Shown here piece by piece: positions 31,211 through 43,710 of a stretch of 64,000 bases of DNA. The stretch is from Macrostomum hystrix (lineage: Eukaryota; Platyhelminthes; Macrostomidae). Every line of letters begins with the position of its first letter. The first letter of the stretch is position 1. A program made the translations under genes and the position numbers. The DNA lies in contig CATNEN010000029.1 of the NCBI GenBank assembly GCA_950097015.1, forward strand, positions 8,223,501-8,287,500, read 5' to 3'. The notes beneath the pieces were generated by a model. It ran no database searches. It was not told the origin of the DNA and worked only from the letters and a program-made list of their open reading frames with translations.

Positions 31211-32936
31211 CTTCCCTTCAGGATTTGTTAATGGGACTCACCCTTCCTCCCTTCATGGTCTGTTGATGTGCCTGATCATTCCTCCCTTCATGGTCTGTTG
31301 ATGTGCCTGATCCTTCCTCCCTTCATGGTCTGTTGATGTGTCTGATCCTTCCTCCCTTCATGGTCTGTTGATGTGCCTGATCCTTCCTCCCTTCATGGTC
31401 TGTTGATGTGCCTGATCCTTCCTCCCTTCATGGTCTGTTGATGTGTCTGATCCTTCCTCCCTTCATGGTCTGTTGATGTGTCTGATCCTTCCTCCCTTCA
31501 TGGTCTGTTGATGTGCCTGATCCTTCCTCCCTTCATGGTCTGTTGATGTGCCTGATCCTTCCTCCCTTCATGGTCTGTTGATGTGCCTGATCCTTCCTCC
31601 CTTCATGGTCTGTTGATGTGCCTGATCCTTCCTCCCTTCATGGTCTGTTGATGTGTCTGATCCTTCCTCCCTTCATGGTCTGTTGATGTGCCTGATCCTT
31701 CCTCCCTTCATGGTCTGTTGATGTGCCTGATCCTTCCTCCCTTCATGGTCTGTTGATGTGTCTGATCCTTCCTCCCTTCATGGTCTGTTGATGTGCCTGA
31801 TCCTTCCTCCCTTCATGGTCTGTTGATGTGCCTGATCCTTCCTCCCTTCATGGTCTGTTGATGTGCAATCCTTCCTCCCTTCATGGTCTGTTGATGTGTC
31901 TGATCCTTCCTCCCTTCATGGTCTGTTGATGTGTCTGATCCTTCCTCCCTTCATGGTCTGTTGATGTGCCTGATCCTTCCTCCCTTCATGGTCTGTTGAT
32001 GTGCCTGATCCTTCCTGCCTTCATGGTCTGTTGATGTGCCTGATCCTTCCTCCCTTCATGGTCTGTTGATGTGCCTGATCCTTCCTCCCTTCATGGTCTG
32101 TTGATGTGCCTGATCCTTCCTCCCTTCATGGTCTGTTGATGTGTCTGATCCTTCCTCCCTTCATGGTCTGTTGATGTGCCTGATCCTTCCTCCCTTCATG
32201 GTCTGTTGATGTGCCTGATCCTTCCTCCCTTCATGGTCTGTTGATGTGCCTGATCCTTCCTCCCTTCATGGTCTGTTGATGTGCCTGATCCTTCCTCCCT
32301 TCATGGTCTGTTGATGTGTCTGATCCTTCCTCCCTTCATGGTCTGTTGATGTGCCTGATCCTTCCTCCCTTCATGGTCTGTTGATGTGCCTGATCCTTCC
32401 TCCCTTCATGGTCTGTTGATGTGCCTGATCCTTCCTCCCTTCATGGTCTGTTGATGTGCCTGATCCTTCCTCCCTTCATGGTCTGTTGATGTGCCTGATC
32501 CTTCCTGCCTTCATGGTCTGTTGATGTGCCTGATCCTTCCTCCCTTCATGGTCTGTTGATGTGCCTGATCCTTCCTCCCTTCATGGTCTGTTGATGTGCC
32601 TGATCCTTCCTCCCTTCATGGTCTGTTGATGTGCCTGATCCTTCCTGCCTTCATGGTCTGTTGATGTGCCTGATCCTTCCTCCCTTCATGGTCTGTTGAT
32701 GTGCCTGATCCTTCCTCCCTTCATGGTCTGTTGATGTGCCTGATCCTTCCTCCCTTCATGGTCTGTTGATGTGCAATCCTTCCTCCCTTCATGGTCTGTT
32801 GATGTGCCTGATCCTTCCTCCCTTCATGGTCTGTTGATGTGCCTGATCCTTCCTCCCTTCATGGTCTGTTGATGTGCCTGATCCTTCCTCCCTTTATGGT
32901 CTGTTGATGTGCCTGATCCTTCCTGCCTTCAGGTTC
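31211..32936. repeat. 35-bp minisatellite downstream of MFSD5-like gene
   Basis: About 49 units built from TTCATGGTCTGTTGATGTG then CCTGATCCTTCCTCCC. Very homogeneous; a CCTGA/TCTGA alternation and occasional TTCCTGCC units mark subtypes, and two units lack four bases (near 31865 and 32775). Both end units carry CCTTCAGG instead of CCTTCATGG. Begins 210 bp after the stop codon. Confidence 0.95.
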
Positions 32937-33815
32937 ATGGCCCTTTTTTACCTCATGTAGGCCATTTTCCTAACCGTGTATTTTTTCTGCTGCTAGTTTT
33001 TGATTTCTTGTTTCTTGTTTTGCTTTGCCATCCGCTGGCCACATTGTTTGCATTGACGACCATATTTTTGCGAATAATACGAGCTAACTTTTGTAAGCTC
33101 TTCTCATAGTTTATTTAATTGCACAGATGAAATTGATTAGTCTAGCTTTGTCTAACTTTAAAAGGCTGAAGTTGTTTTACACTGATTATAGCTTGTACTC
33201 GTACGATATTATCTTATTTATTTTATGTCATATTCATTTTTTACTTCAAACTCAGGAGGAATATGTCTAACATGTTCTTGTGCCCTTTAGTTTCGTGTGT
33301 CTAACAGGTTCCTCTGTACTTTTGTTACGTTTCTTAACTGATCAGTTAATCGAGCTTGGTCATTGGTCTCATCTATGATATCGTGGAACTATTTATTCGA
33401 CAATAATTCTGGTAGCTCTACTTGTTCAGTAGTCGAATTGGCGCAATACTAAAGCAAAAAATCTAATCATTGGAGAGAAATTTGCTAAGGAAATTAGTAC
33501 TCAACATGCACCTGTCTGAAATTTGCAAATTTGATACTTTTAACTCTCACAAGATATCATCAAGTGCTAGGTTGTATCGTGCTATCAAAATATTAACGGA
33601 AGCGAGTGATACGTAGTTTAAATTTGCAAATTTTCTGATTGGATTGAATGTATCTGATCGGTTCTTGACTGTTAGCACAGGCAGTATGGCTCTAACTACA
33701 TGCTTACTTGACTTGCTTTGATTCGAAAAATGGCTACATTCACAATACCCTGGATTTGTCATCATCCAATAATAATCTTTGCCTACTAGCCAAAACATGC
33801 ATTTTTGCTACCATC
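32937..33815. other. Intergenic unique sequence
   Basis: About 880 bp, AT-rich, with GTGTCTAACAGGTTCC near 33296, which resembles the core of the 34-bp array. No gene supported. Confidence 0.45.
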
Positions 33816-33817
33816 TG

Positions 33818-34775
33818 ATCTGTGATAATCCTCACCATGAGCTGATCTGGGATAACCCTCACCATGAGCTGATCTGGGATAACCCTCACCATGAGCTGAT
33901 CTGGGATAACCCTCACCATGAGCTGATCTGGGATAACCCTCACCATGAGCTGATCTGGGATAACCCTCACCATGAGCTGATCTGGGATAACCCTCACCAT
34001 GAGCTGATCTGGGATAACCCTCACCATGAGCTGATCTGTGATAACCCTCACCATGAGCTGATCTGGGATAACCCTCACCATGAGCTGATCTGTGATAACC
34101 CTCACCATGAGCTGATCTGGGATAATCCTCACCATGAGCTGATCTGGGATAATCCTCACCATGAGCTGATCTGTGATAACCCTCACCATGAGCTGATCTG
34201 GGATAATCCTCACCATGAGCTTATCAGTGATAATCCTCACCATAATGTGATCAGTGATAATCCTCACCATGAGCTTATCAGTGATAATCCTCACCATAAT
34301 GTGATCAGTGATAATCCTCACCATGAGCTTATCAGTGATAATCCTCACCATCATGTGATCAGTGATAATCCTCACCATGAGCTGATCAGTGATAATCCTC
34401 ACCATAATGTGATCAGTGATAATCCTCACCATGAGGTGATCAGTGATAATCCTCACCATGAGGTGATCAGTGATAATCCTCACCATGAGGTGATCAGTGA
34501 TAATCCTCACCATGAGCTGATCAGTGATAATCCTCACCATGAGGTGATCAGTGATGATACTCACCATGAGGTGATCAGTGATAATCCTCACCATAATGTG
34601 ATCAGTGATAATCCTCACCATGAGCTTATCAGTGATAATCCTCACCATAATGTGATCAGTGATAATCCTCACCATAATGTGATCAGTGATAATCCTCACC
34701 ATGAGCTGATCAGTGATAATCCTCACCATGAGCTGATCAGTGATAATTCTCATCATGAGGTGATCAGTGATGATC
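33818..34775. repeat. 27-bp minisatellite, two subfamilies
   Basis: About 35 units. The left half carries CTGGGATAACCCTCACCATG, the right half CAGTGATAATCCTCACCATG/ATAATG. A unit divisible by three without stops leaves both strands open (368 codons on plus, 349 on minus). I treat it as noncoding. Confidence 0.93.
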
Positions 34776-35303
34776 CTTCTAAAATACAATTTAGATACAC
34801 ACGCGACAGTCAGTTAGCAGATTTTTTTGCCGAGAAATGTTTTTTTCTTTTACGGAAAGTACATTCCCTATTGATGAAATTCTGATGAACTAAATGAGAT
34901 ATCTCACTGTTCAGTATTCAGTTTTTGTTCCTGCATGTTCTAGACTTCTAGACTGGGTCGTAGTCTGTGAGTGACGTGTGTGTGTTTGTGTGTTCGTGTT
35001 TTGCTTATTGGCAGTCTTATCTTACACCCGCAGTATGCAATCAATCAAGCTTGTTAAGCACTAATTCTAGCTGGCATTAATTAGCCTTTGAGCACGAGTT
35101 TTTATTGTTTTAACCAACTGGATCAAGTGAAAGCCGGTCTCTTCTCTCTTCCTGTGCGATTTCGTCGTCACGCAGAATTTAGCTTCGCTGGAGCTTAATA
35201 AGCAAGCTATTTATAATCCTTGTAGTCCGCATTTTGTGTTTTAGCTAGAAGTAGAGTTGGAACTACATCTGGAATTGCTGCAGGATTTATAGCTAGAATC
35301 TAG

Positions 35304-35975
35304 GCAGGAATCGCAGCAGGAACGGTAGCTGGAATCGCAGAAGGAACAGTTGCTGGAATCGCAGCAGGAACAGTTGCTGGAATCGCAGCAGGAACAGTTG
35401 CTGGAATCGCAGAAGGAACAGTTGCTGGAATCGCAGCAGGAACGGTAGCTGGAATCGCAGAAGGAACAGTTGCTGGAATCGCAGCAGGAACAGTTGCTGG
35501 AATCGCAGCAGGAACAGTTGCTGGAATCGCAGAAGGAACAGTTGCTGGAATCGCAGCAGGAATAGTTGCTGGAGTCGCAGAAGGAACCTTAGCTGGAATC
35601 GCAGCAGGAACAGTAGCTGGAATCGCAGAAGGAACAGTTGCTGGAATCGCAGAAGGAACAGTTGCTGGAATCGCAGCAGGAATAGTTGCTGGAGTCGCAG
35701 AAGGAACAGTAGCCGGAATCGCGGCAGGAACAGTAGCTGGAATCGCAGCAGGAACAGTAGCTGGAATCGCAGCAGGAACAGTAGCCGGAATCGCAGCAGG
35801 AACATTAGCCGGAATCGCGGCAGGAACAGTATTTGGAATCGCAGCAGAACAGTAGCTGGAATCGCAGCAGGAACAGTTGCTGGAATCGCAGAAGGAACAG
35901 TTGCTGGAATCGCAGCAGGAATAGTTGCTGGAGTCGCAGAAGGAACAGTTGCTGGAATCGCAGCAAGAATCGTAG
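35304..35975. repeat. 24-bp minisatellite
   Basis: About 28 units of GCTGGAATCGCAGCAGGAACAGTT with GCAGAAGG, GTAGCC and ATAGTT variants. Open minus frames (Ile-Pro-Ala-Thr-Val-Pro repeats) result from the unit length. Confidence 0.93.
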
Positions 35976-36590
35976 CAGAACCCCAATCTGAAAGAAAACC
36001 GCACCAGGACCACTTTCAAGAACCGCAGCAAGAATCATATTCAGTGAGACTATACAATCGATACAGCATCCGGGCTTTCAATAATTATCCCAGTGCCAAC
36101 GCAAAAATGTACTTTTCGTACTGAAGTATTAGTACTTCAACCACGGCCGCCAAGACTCTCAAGCTGCAGTGTCCACTCGAGTGTTTCGATAATGTCACCC
36201 AGTGAAGAGCGCTGTATTATTAATTATCTTTTTTAGTGATCCAAGGAAGCGAGACGTACGCACTCCTGGTATGAAATGATCGTATATTCGCTAAATTTAG
36301 AATATAATAATGCATAGCTGTGCAGTATAATTAAAAGCCTAGGCGAGAAGAACTGTTAAATAACTTGAGGATTCAAAACAGTTTTTGGCATATTAAACTA
36401 TCATTTTATGAGCTTAGGCGTCACTTCAAACTGATCGGTGACAGCTGACCACCCTGCTCTAATAATAAAATACCTTCTTGGCATCCACAGTTCAAACTCT
36501 TGAAATTTAAATTGAAAAGGGCTGCTTGGAATCGTAACTGCGTACAAGTTTAGAGCGCACCAGCGAAAGGGATCGCTTTTACTTGCCTAA
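35976..36590. other. Unique spacer
   Basis: About 600 bp of unique sequence. No feature supported. Confidence 0.4.
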
Positions 36591-36591
36591 A

Positions 36592-37175
36592 CTGTACATT
36601 CCCTAAACTCCACATTTCCTATACGGCACATTCCCTACACGGCACATTCCCAAAACTGCACATTCCCTAAACTCCACATTCCCAAAACTGTACATACCCT
36701 AAACTGCACATTCCAAAACTGCACATTCCCAAAACTGCACATTCCCTAAACTGTACATACTCTAAACTGCACATTCCCTAAACTGCTTGTTTCCTAAACT
36801 GCACATTCCCTAAACTCCACATTCCCTAAACTGTACATACCCTATAAACTGCACATTCCCAAAACTGCACATTCCCTAAACTGTACATACCCTAAACTGC
36901 ACATTCCCTAAACTGCTTGTTTCCTAAACTGCACATTCCCTAAACTCCACATTCCCTAAACTGTACATACCCTATAAACTGCACATTCCCAAAACTGCAC
37001 ATTCCCTAAACTGTACATACCCTAAACTGCACATTCCCTAAACTGCTTGTTTCCTAAACTGCACATTCCCTAAACTCCACATTCCCTAAACTGTACATAC
37101 CCTATAAACTGCACATTCCCTAAACTCCACATTCCCTAGACTGCGCATTCCCTAAACTGTACATTTTCTAAACTG
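36592..37175. repeat. 17-bp array with 130-bp higher-order unit, upstream of GPCR
   Basis: Units near CTAAACTGCACATTCCC. The combination CTGTACATACCCTATAAACT recurs at 36831, 36961 and 37091, a 130-bp higher-order period. Ends about 250 bp before the GPCR start codon. Confidence 0.9.
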
Positions 37176-37427
37176 CTCCTATCTTATTATTGAATCACAA
37201 ATTGAGACGGAAATACTTGCATAGGAATGATCGCCAGTATTCTGTAAGCTCCTGGCCAATCAGAGCGACCCGGCTCACTTGAGTGCTACACCAGCCCCAC
37301 CCCATATTCCTAATCTCTGAGGCTACTAAAAGGAGCGAGAGAAATAACTGCCGCTGCTTCTGCTAATATCCAACTCGCCTGCCAAGAGGCTCCCGTCTCA
37401 GACAAGTTTTATCTGTCGGATTCGGTC

Positions 37428-40400
37428 ATGGAATCGGATGAGGCTCAGAGCCAGGCACGAGCTCTGAGCTACTACATGTTCGGCTGTGTTGGCACCAGCA
37501 TCTGCTGCTTTGGCGTCCTCGCCAATGCCCTCTCTTTGGTGGTACTGTCAAAGAAATCGATGCGAAGCAGCAGCACCAACTTGTACCTGATGGCGCTGGC
37601 TGTGGCCGACACCCTAGTGCTGCTGATGTCGCTCCTGACGTTTCTGAAGGACACCAGGCCCATCTTCGACCAGGCCGAATACGTGATCTGGCGCGACTCG
37701 CCCTGGCTGCCGCACGTTTACATCTACTCCCACGCGCTGAACCTCATGTTCCAGGTGCGTTATCAATACTGTCATCCATACTGTCATCTAGACTGTCATC
37801 TAGACTGTCATCTATACTGTCATCTATACTGTCATCTATACTGTCATCTAGACTGTCATCTAGACTGTCATCTAGACTGTCATCTAGACTGTCATCTAGA
37901 CTGTCATCTAGACTGTCATCTAGACTGTCATCTAGACTGTCATCTAGACTGTCATCTGGACTGTCATCTGGACTGTCATCTGGACTGTCATCTGGACTGT
38001 CATCTGGACTGTCATCTATACTGTCATCTATACTGTCATCTATACTGTCATCTATACTGTCATCTATACTGTCATCTAGACTGTCATCTAGACTGTCATC
38101 TAGACTGTCATCTAGACTGTCATCTAGACTGTCATCTAGACTGTCATCTGGACTGTCATCTGGACTGTCATCTGGACTGTCATCTGGACTGTCATCTATA
38201 CTGTAATCTATACTGTCATGTAGACAGTCGTCTATACTGTCATCTATACTGTCATCTGGACTGTCATCTATACTGTCATCTAGACTGTCATCTAGACTGT
38301 CATCTAGACTGTCATCTAGACTGTCATCTATACTGTCATCTATACTGTCATCTATACTGTCATCTATACTGTCATCTAGACTGTCATCTAGACTGTCATC
38401 TATACTGTCATCTATACTGTCATCTGGACTGTCTTCTGGACTGTCATCTGGACTGTCATCTGGACTGTCATCTAGACTGTCATCTTGGCAGTAATCTAGA
38501 CATTCATCTATACAGTCATGTAGACAGTCATCTATACTGTCAACTGGACTGTCATCTATACTGTCATCTAGACAGTTACCTAGGCAACCATCAAGGCAGT
38601 CATATAGGCAGACATCTAGACAGTCATCTAGACATTGCTTTAGTCGGACAGTCGGGTCAGACTGTAGGACAGACAATTCCATTTGATTCGCACAACAACT
38701 CTCCATTATTTTAATGAAACGATAAGTTGATTGTTGTAAAAAAACACAAAATTAATTTATCAATCAGCGCCATCATTTGAGCCTTTAAGAATTCTATTCC
38801 TATAGATTGGGAACTTTTAGCAGTAAATTATCTAATAAACAGAGTTTATTTTACACTGGCTAAGGTAAATAGTAACCAATCCTTCCTCAGTAAACTGTAT
38901 TACAGAGGCCTTGAACTGCTAAGTCATTTAAATCTCATTTACTTACTGCGGTAAGCATAATCCTTTACCGACAAGGGCAAGCCGTGGTACCACTTTTAAA
39001 TTCCCGTAGGGGAAAAATACGGCACCGGGGGGAACTTTAACCAATGGGGGCGTAGATAAACTTGAGGATTAAATCCTTATTAAACGGAAAATTTTCTCAA
39101 CTTTGCTGAAATCCGAATCCTCATTCCAGGCCTCCGGTCTCTGGGGAGAAAGTTGCGGGGGGCAAATAAATATATTTCCGGAGGTTTTTTGCCTAGCAAA
39201 ATCAGGCCAAAAATTTGGGGAAATTTAAAACAAAATATCTTCCATGGAGATTATTCCCTGCTCTAACGACTGTTCAGAAAATATGGAGAGAGCATTTGAG
39301 TTCATTTTATTTGTCGATTCCCCGCGGAATGGTCTCTAGCTTTTTGTTAGCTTTGCTTCACAGAATTCTCACTTTCCCCCCCCCATACTTTTAGCCCCGG
39401 ATTTTCAAGGACAAAAAGCTTAATGAAAGCTTAGTCGCGGTCACACGCAAACTAGTAGATTGCGGGGAACTGCGGCATCAGACACTGCTGGCACAGCTCA
39501 CATTGTGACGTATTGTACGAGCGCATTATTCAAAATGAATTTGTTTTACATTGTTAATATGAGTTTGAATCAGTTCAAGGATCGAAAAAACTTACCAACA
39601 AGCCGGACGCCTGGGTAAAAGCTGAATCAAAGCTAGAGCAGAACTGGATCAAAGCTGGAGCTGAGCTGGATCAGAGCTGTACCTGTCATCTGTGAAGGGT
39701 GAGGGTGAAGAGGACAGAGGAAGAGGAAGAGGGCAGAGCTGGATCAAAGCTGGATCAGAGCTGGATCAAAGCTGGAGCAGAGCTGGACCAAAGCTGGATC
39801 AGACCTGGAGTAGAGCTGAATCAAAGCTGGATCAGAGCTGGAGCAGAGCTGGATCAGAGCTGGACCAAAGCTGGATCAGAGCTGGAGCAGAGCTGGATCG
39901 GAGCTGGACCAAAGCTGGATCAGAGCTGGAGCAGAGCTGGACCAAAGCTGGAGCAGAGCTGGACCAAAGCTGGATCAGAGCTGGAGCAGAGCTGGAGCAG
40001 AGCTGGACCAAAGCTGGATCAGAGCTGGAGCAGAGCTGGACCAAAGCTGGATCAGAGCTGGAGCAGAGCTGGACCAAAGCTGGATCAGAGCTGGAGCAGA
40101 GCTGGACCAAAGCTGGAGCAGAGCTGGATCAAAGCTGGAGCAGAGCTGGATCAGAGCTGGAGCAGAGCTGGAGCAGAGCTGCAGAAGTACTGAAGCTGGT
40201 GCTGCATCAGTAACATGTCAGTATCTTAAAAAGTAGTCTGAGAGCGCATCCCAAAAGTCAGTAAATCTCTTATCATTTTAATCGCGAACGTCCTCTAAGT
40301 GATCAGGTCGGACCATCAGCCCTCTTCCTGAAATATTTCCTGCCCCGCAACTGGTTCATCTAATCGTATCATTTCCTAGTTCTTCCATTTCTTAATTGGG

Positions 40401-42724
40401 AAAAAAGGACCTCATCCAGTACAAAGCGCATTTGCCTGAGCCCTGAGGGATGGGAGCTCGTATCGTATAACCTGCTGAGTCAATCTCATCGCATGCTCTA
40501 CCACACAGGGGATTTTTCTGTGCTCAGAGAATAAGGATTAGCATTCTTTCCTTGGCCACAACTGACGAACCTGTTGACTTGCCCGATCACGAAACGTCGC
40601 TAAATCACACGAGACCAGACGGCCGTTCGTCTAGCTTCGCTTCAACCACGTATTCGCGGAACAAAAAATTCTGTCTGTCTGATATTGAGAAAGAGCGCTT
40701 GCACTTTTATTAGTGCGAGTCTAGAATTGGAATGGCCAAGTGCCCGCCCCGACAATGATGGGCTGGCGAATAGTTGAGAATAGAGATACCCAGCTTGAGC
40801 AGCTCTTTAGTGTCCGACGATTATACTAGCTATTTATTGCCCTGATGTGAGCAATCTAGAGAATTATTCTGTCATTTATTCGATCCTTAATCACCTCGTA
40901 TAGATATTACTCTTCGGGTTAGCATTTATCCTATTTGGGGATTCAAACTCGCATGGATTTCACTTCATTCGGATTTTGCCTTGATGAGATTTCGAATCGT
41001 TTGTCTTTTGGCTCGTTGGAATTTTGAATCGTTCAATATTAGTCAGGTAGAAATTACAGTTATAATAGGTAAAATACTCGGTTACTAGAAGATAACAGAG
41101 GGAGGGGAAGAGGACAGAGGATCGGAAAGAGGACGAAGTAAGAGGGAAGAGATGTAGCGGAAGAGGACAGAGGAAGAGGAAGAGGACAGAGGAAGGGGAA
41201 GAGGAAGAGGACAGTGGAAGAGGAAGAGGACAGAGGAAGGGGAAGAGGAAGAGGACAGAGGAAGGAGAAGAGGACAGAGAAAGGGGAAGAGGACAGAGGA
41301 AGGGGAAGAGGACAGAGGAAGGAGAAGAGGACAGAGGAAGGGGAAGAGGACAGTGGAAGGGGAAGGACAGTGGAAGGGTGAAGAGGACAAAGGAAGGAGA
41401 AGAGGACAGAGGAAGGGGAAAAGGACAGAGAAGGGGGAAGAGGACAGAGGAAGGAGAAGAGGACAGAGAAAGGGGAAGAGGACAGAGGAAGGAGAAGAGG
41501 ACAGAGGAAGGGGAAGAGGACAGAGGAAGGGGAAGAGGACAGAGGAAGGGGAAGAGGACAGAGGAAGGGGAAAAGGACAGAGAAGGGGGAAGAGGACAGA
41601 GGAAGGAGAAGAGGACAGAGAAAGGGGAAGAGGACAGAGGAAGGAGAAGAGGACAGAGGAAGGGGAAGAGGACAGAGGAAGGGGAAGAGGACAGAGGAAG
41701 GGGAAGAGGACAGAGGTAGGCGAACAGAACTCCATGTTAAATCTCCTCAACTGACTGCCCGCCTTGTCCAACCCATCAGGTGGCCTCAGTGTGGCTCACC
41801 CTGGCCTTCACGGTGGATCGCTACGTGATGATCTGCCATCCGTTCGTAGCAGAGCGACACTGCAGCCGGCGCATCGTCTATTGCGTCATCGCCGCCATCT
41901 TCACCGGAGCCGGCGCCTACTCGGTGCCCCGAGCCTTTGAACAGGTGATCTTCCGGCACGAATGGCCGTTTAGCTTCAACTCCAGCAGTCTGGCCGGCCT
42001 CGAGCAGGCGGTAGTGATGAACGACAACTCCTCTCTGACTCAGGCTGAGATGCCCACTCTGGAGCAGCTGCAGCAGCTGCGATTCTATGCGAAGCTGGGC
42101 CCGATCAAATGGTTCCACACTTCAGTGTTCGGCCTTTCAAACTCATTTCGCATGGTCTACCACCTGGCTGCCTGGCTGATCTTAGTTGTGGTCCTGCCGT
42201 TCCTCTGCATCGCCGTCATGAACGTCTTCCTAATTCTCGAGGTTCGCCGCTCGCGCCGTCGCGGCCAACGAATCAACGCCAGCGACCAGCGTCGCAGCGA
42301 CACCAACCTGATGCTGATCGGCGTGATCTGCCTGTTCTTTACCTGCCAGATTCCCGCGGCTGTCTCTCATGTACTGTGGAGCATCCAGCCGCTGCAGAAT
42401 ACCACGGTCAGCATGCCGGTCTTCGCCTTCTACGAGGTGTCCAACCTGCTGGTTGTGCTGAACTCCGCCATCAACATTGTGCCCTATTATCTGTTCAGCC
42501 GGCGCTTTCGCCAGGAGTTCGCGGGCCTCCTGGTCTGCCGGCTGCTGCTGCGTTGTGGGCCGATGCAACCTACTGGCGCCGGCCAGCCGCTGCCGCTGCC
42601 GCTGCACGAGCTTCCGCAGCATGGCCGATGCAGCACCAGCGTCGGCGGCGGTCCCGCCTGGCAGGAGGCGTCAACACGGAGGAAGCGTCGGGAGAGTCAG
42701 CGAAGCTTGCGTGCGCAAAAATGA
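37428..42724 (+). CDS. Class A (rhodopsin-type) GPCR, FMRFamide-receptor-like
   Basis: Two exons, 37428-37754 and 41780-42724, phase 0, donor CAG/GTGCGT and acceptor CATCAG; 423 residues. Seven hydrophobic segments: helix 1 with LANALSLVVL, helix 2 with NLYLMALAVAD, helix 3 ending DRY at 122-124, helix 4 near 139-160, helix 5 near 231-262, helix 6 with FTCQIPA, helix 7 near 320-346 with NIVPYY in place of NPxxY. The CQIP in helix 6 and the overall pattern recall invertebrate FMRFamide and related peptide receptors, but the ligand is unknown. The expected Cys at the top of helix 3 and its partner in the second extracellular loop are absent; that loop is long and acidic, with two NxS sites. The C-terminal tail is Pro/Leu- and Arg-rich. 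The 4-kb intron is largely tandem repeats. Confidence 0.85.
37764..38640. repeat. 12-bp minisatellite at the start of the GPCR intron
   Basis: About 70 units of CTGTCATCTAGA with TATA and TGGA variants, starting within about 10-20 bp of the GPCR exon 1 donor. The unit keeps the exon 1 frame open up to 38714. Confidence 0.95.
38641..39610. other. Unique part of GPCR intron
   Basis: About 970 bp. A stretch near 38990-39250 has poly-G/poly-A runs (CACCGGGGGG) as in decayed transposons. No element assigned. Confidence 0.4.
39615..40190. repeat. 12-bp minisatellite in GPCR intron
   Basis: About 45 units of AGAGCTGGATCA/AGAGCTGGAGCA/AAGCTGGACCA-type 12-mers. A short piece of the 19-bp purine repeat (GAAGAGGACAGAGGAAGAGG) is embedded near 39706. 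Confidence 0.92.
40191..41090. other. Unique part of GPCR intron
   Basis: About 900 bp. 40410-40465 (AAAGCGCATTTGCCTGAGCC then GGGAGCTCG) is weakly tRNA-like. Nothing else seen. Confidence 0.35.
41095..41720. repeat. 19-bp purine minisatellite before the last GPCR exon
   Basis: Units of AGGACAGAGGAAGGGGAAG, more diverged at the left end (AGAGGAAGAGGACAGTGG). Ends 60 bp before exon 2. The same unit reappears inverted at 42.96-43.41 kb. Confidence 0.93.
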
Positions 42725-42959
42725 ACTTATTGACTGAAGCCACTGTCTGAGCAAGAACTCAACTGTTGTTCCCATATCACGGATGTGACCTCACTCAGTC
42801 TGATTCATTCCTGAATCATTTTGCTTATCTCACCAACATGCACGTTTCATTTTCTTCCTTTGTCATATCCTCTGTCCTCCTCTTTCCCTTCCTCTGCCTC
42901 TCTTCATTCATCTGTCCTTTCCTCTGTCCTCCTACCTTTCCTGTCCTTTTATCCTTCCC

Positions 42960-43412
42960 TTATCATCTTCTTCAATTCTCTTCCCCTTCCTCAGTCCTCT
43001 TCCCCTTCCTCAATCCTCTTCCTCTTCCTCCGTTCTCTTCCCCTTCATCAGTCCTCATCCCCTTCCTCAGTCCTCTTCTCCTTCCTCTGTCCTCTTCCCC
43101 TTCCTCTGTCCTCTTCCCCTTCCTCTGTCCTCTTCCCCTTCCTCTGTCCTCTTCCCCTTCCTCTGTCCTCTTCTCCTTCCTCTGTCCTCTTCTCCTTCCT
43201 CTGTCCTCTTCCCCTTTCTCTGTCCTCTTCCCCTTCCTCAGTCCTCTTCCCCTTCCTCAGTCCTCTTCCCCTTCCTCAGTCCTCTTCCCCTTCCTCCGTT
43301 CTCTTCCCCTTCATCAGTCCTCTTCCCCTTCCTCAGTCCTCTTCCCCTTCCTCAGTCCTCTTCCCCTTTCTCTGTCCTCTTCCCCTTCCTCAGTCCTCTT
43401 TCCCTTCCCTGC
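42960..43412. repeat. 19-bp pyrimidine minisatellite after the last GPCR exon (inverted)
   Basis: Units of CTTCCCCTTCCTCTGTCCT, the exact reverse complement of the 41.1-41.7 kb unit, with TCAGTCCT variants. Begins about 235 bp after the GPCR stop codon, so it may lie in the 3' UTR or just beyond. Confidence 0.93.
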
Positions 43413-43710
43413 CCTTTACTCATTGATTAACCCCATTGATTTTTTAGCAATGTGACTGACTAAATCGTGTATTTTACCTACGTTAATTGTCTTTTTAACC
43501 TGTATGCAGCAGCGTATGTTGCACTTTAGGTTAATAATTTATTTTACAAAATTATTTTTTCTTTGTAAATCGAACCTATGCAAACGCTCTCACAGATACA
43601 CTTAGAATTGTGAGCCTAGTTATTTACCTGCAGTGCGACAGTCCTACTTAATTGATTTTGAACAGAAATACAGCTAAGTTTACAGAAACTTAATCTTAGC
43701 TGTACTAATA

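Noticed and set aside
33740-34885. Overlapping long frames on both strands
   Set aside because: Stop-free 27-bp unit; no family match or splice context.
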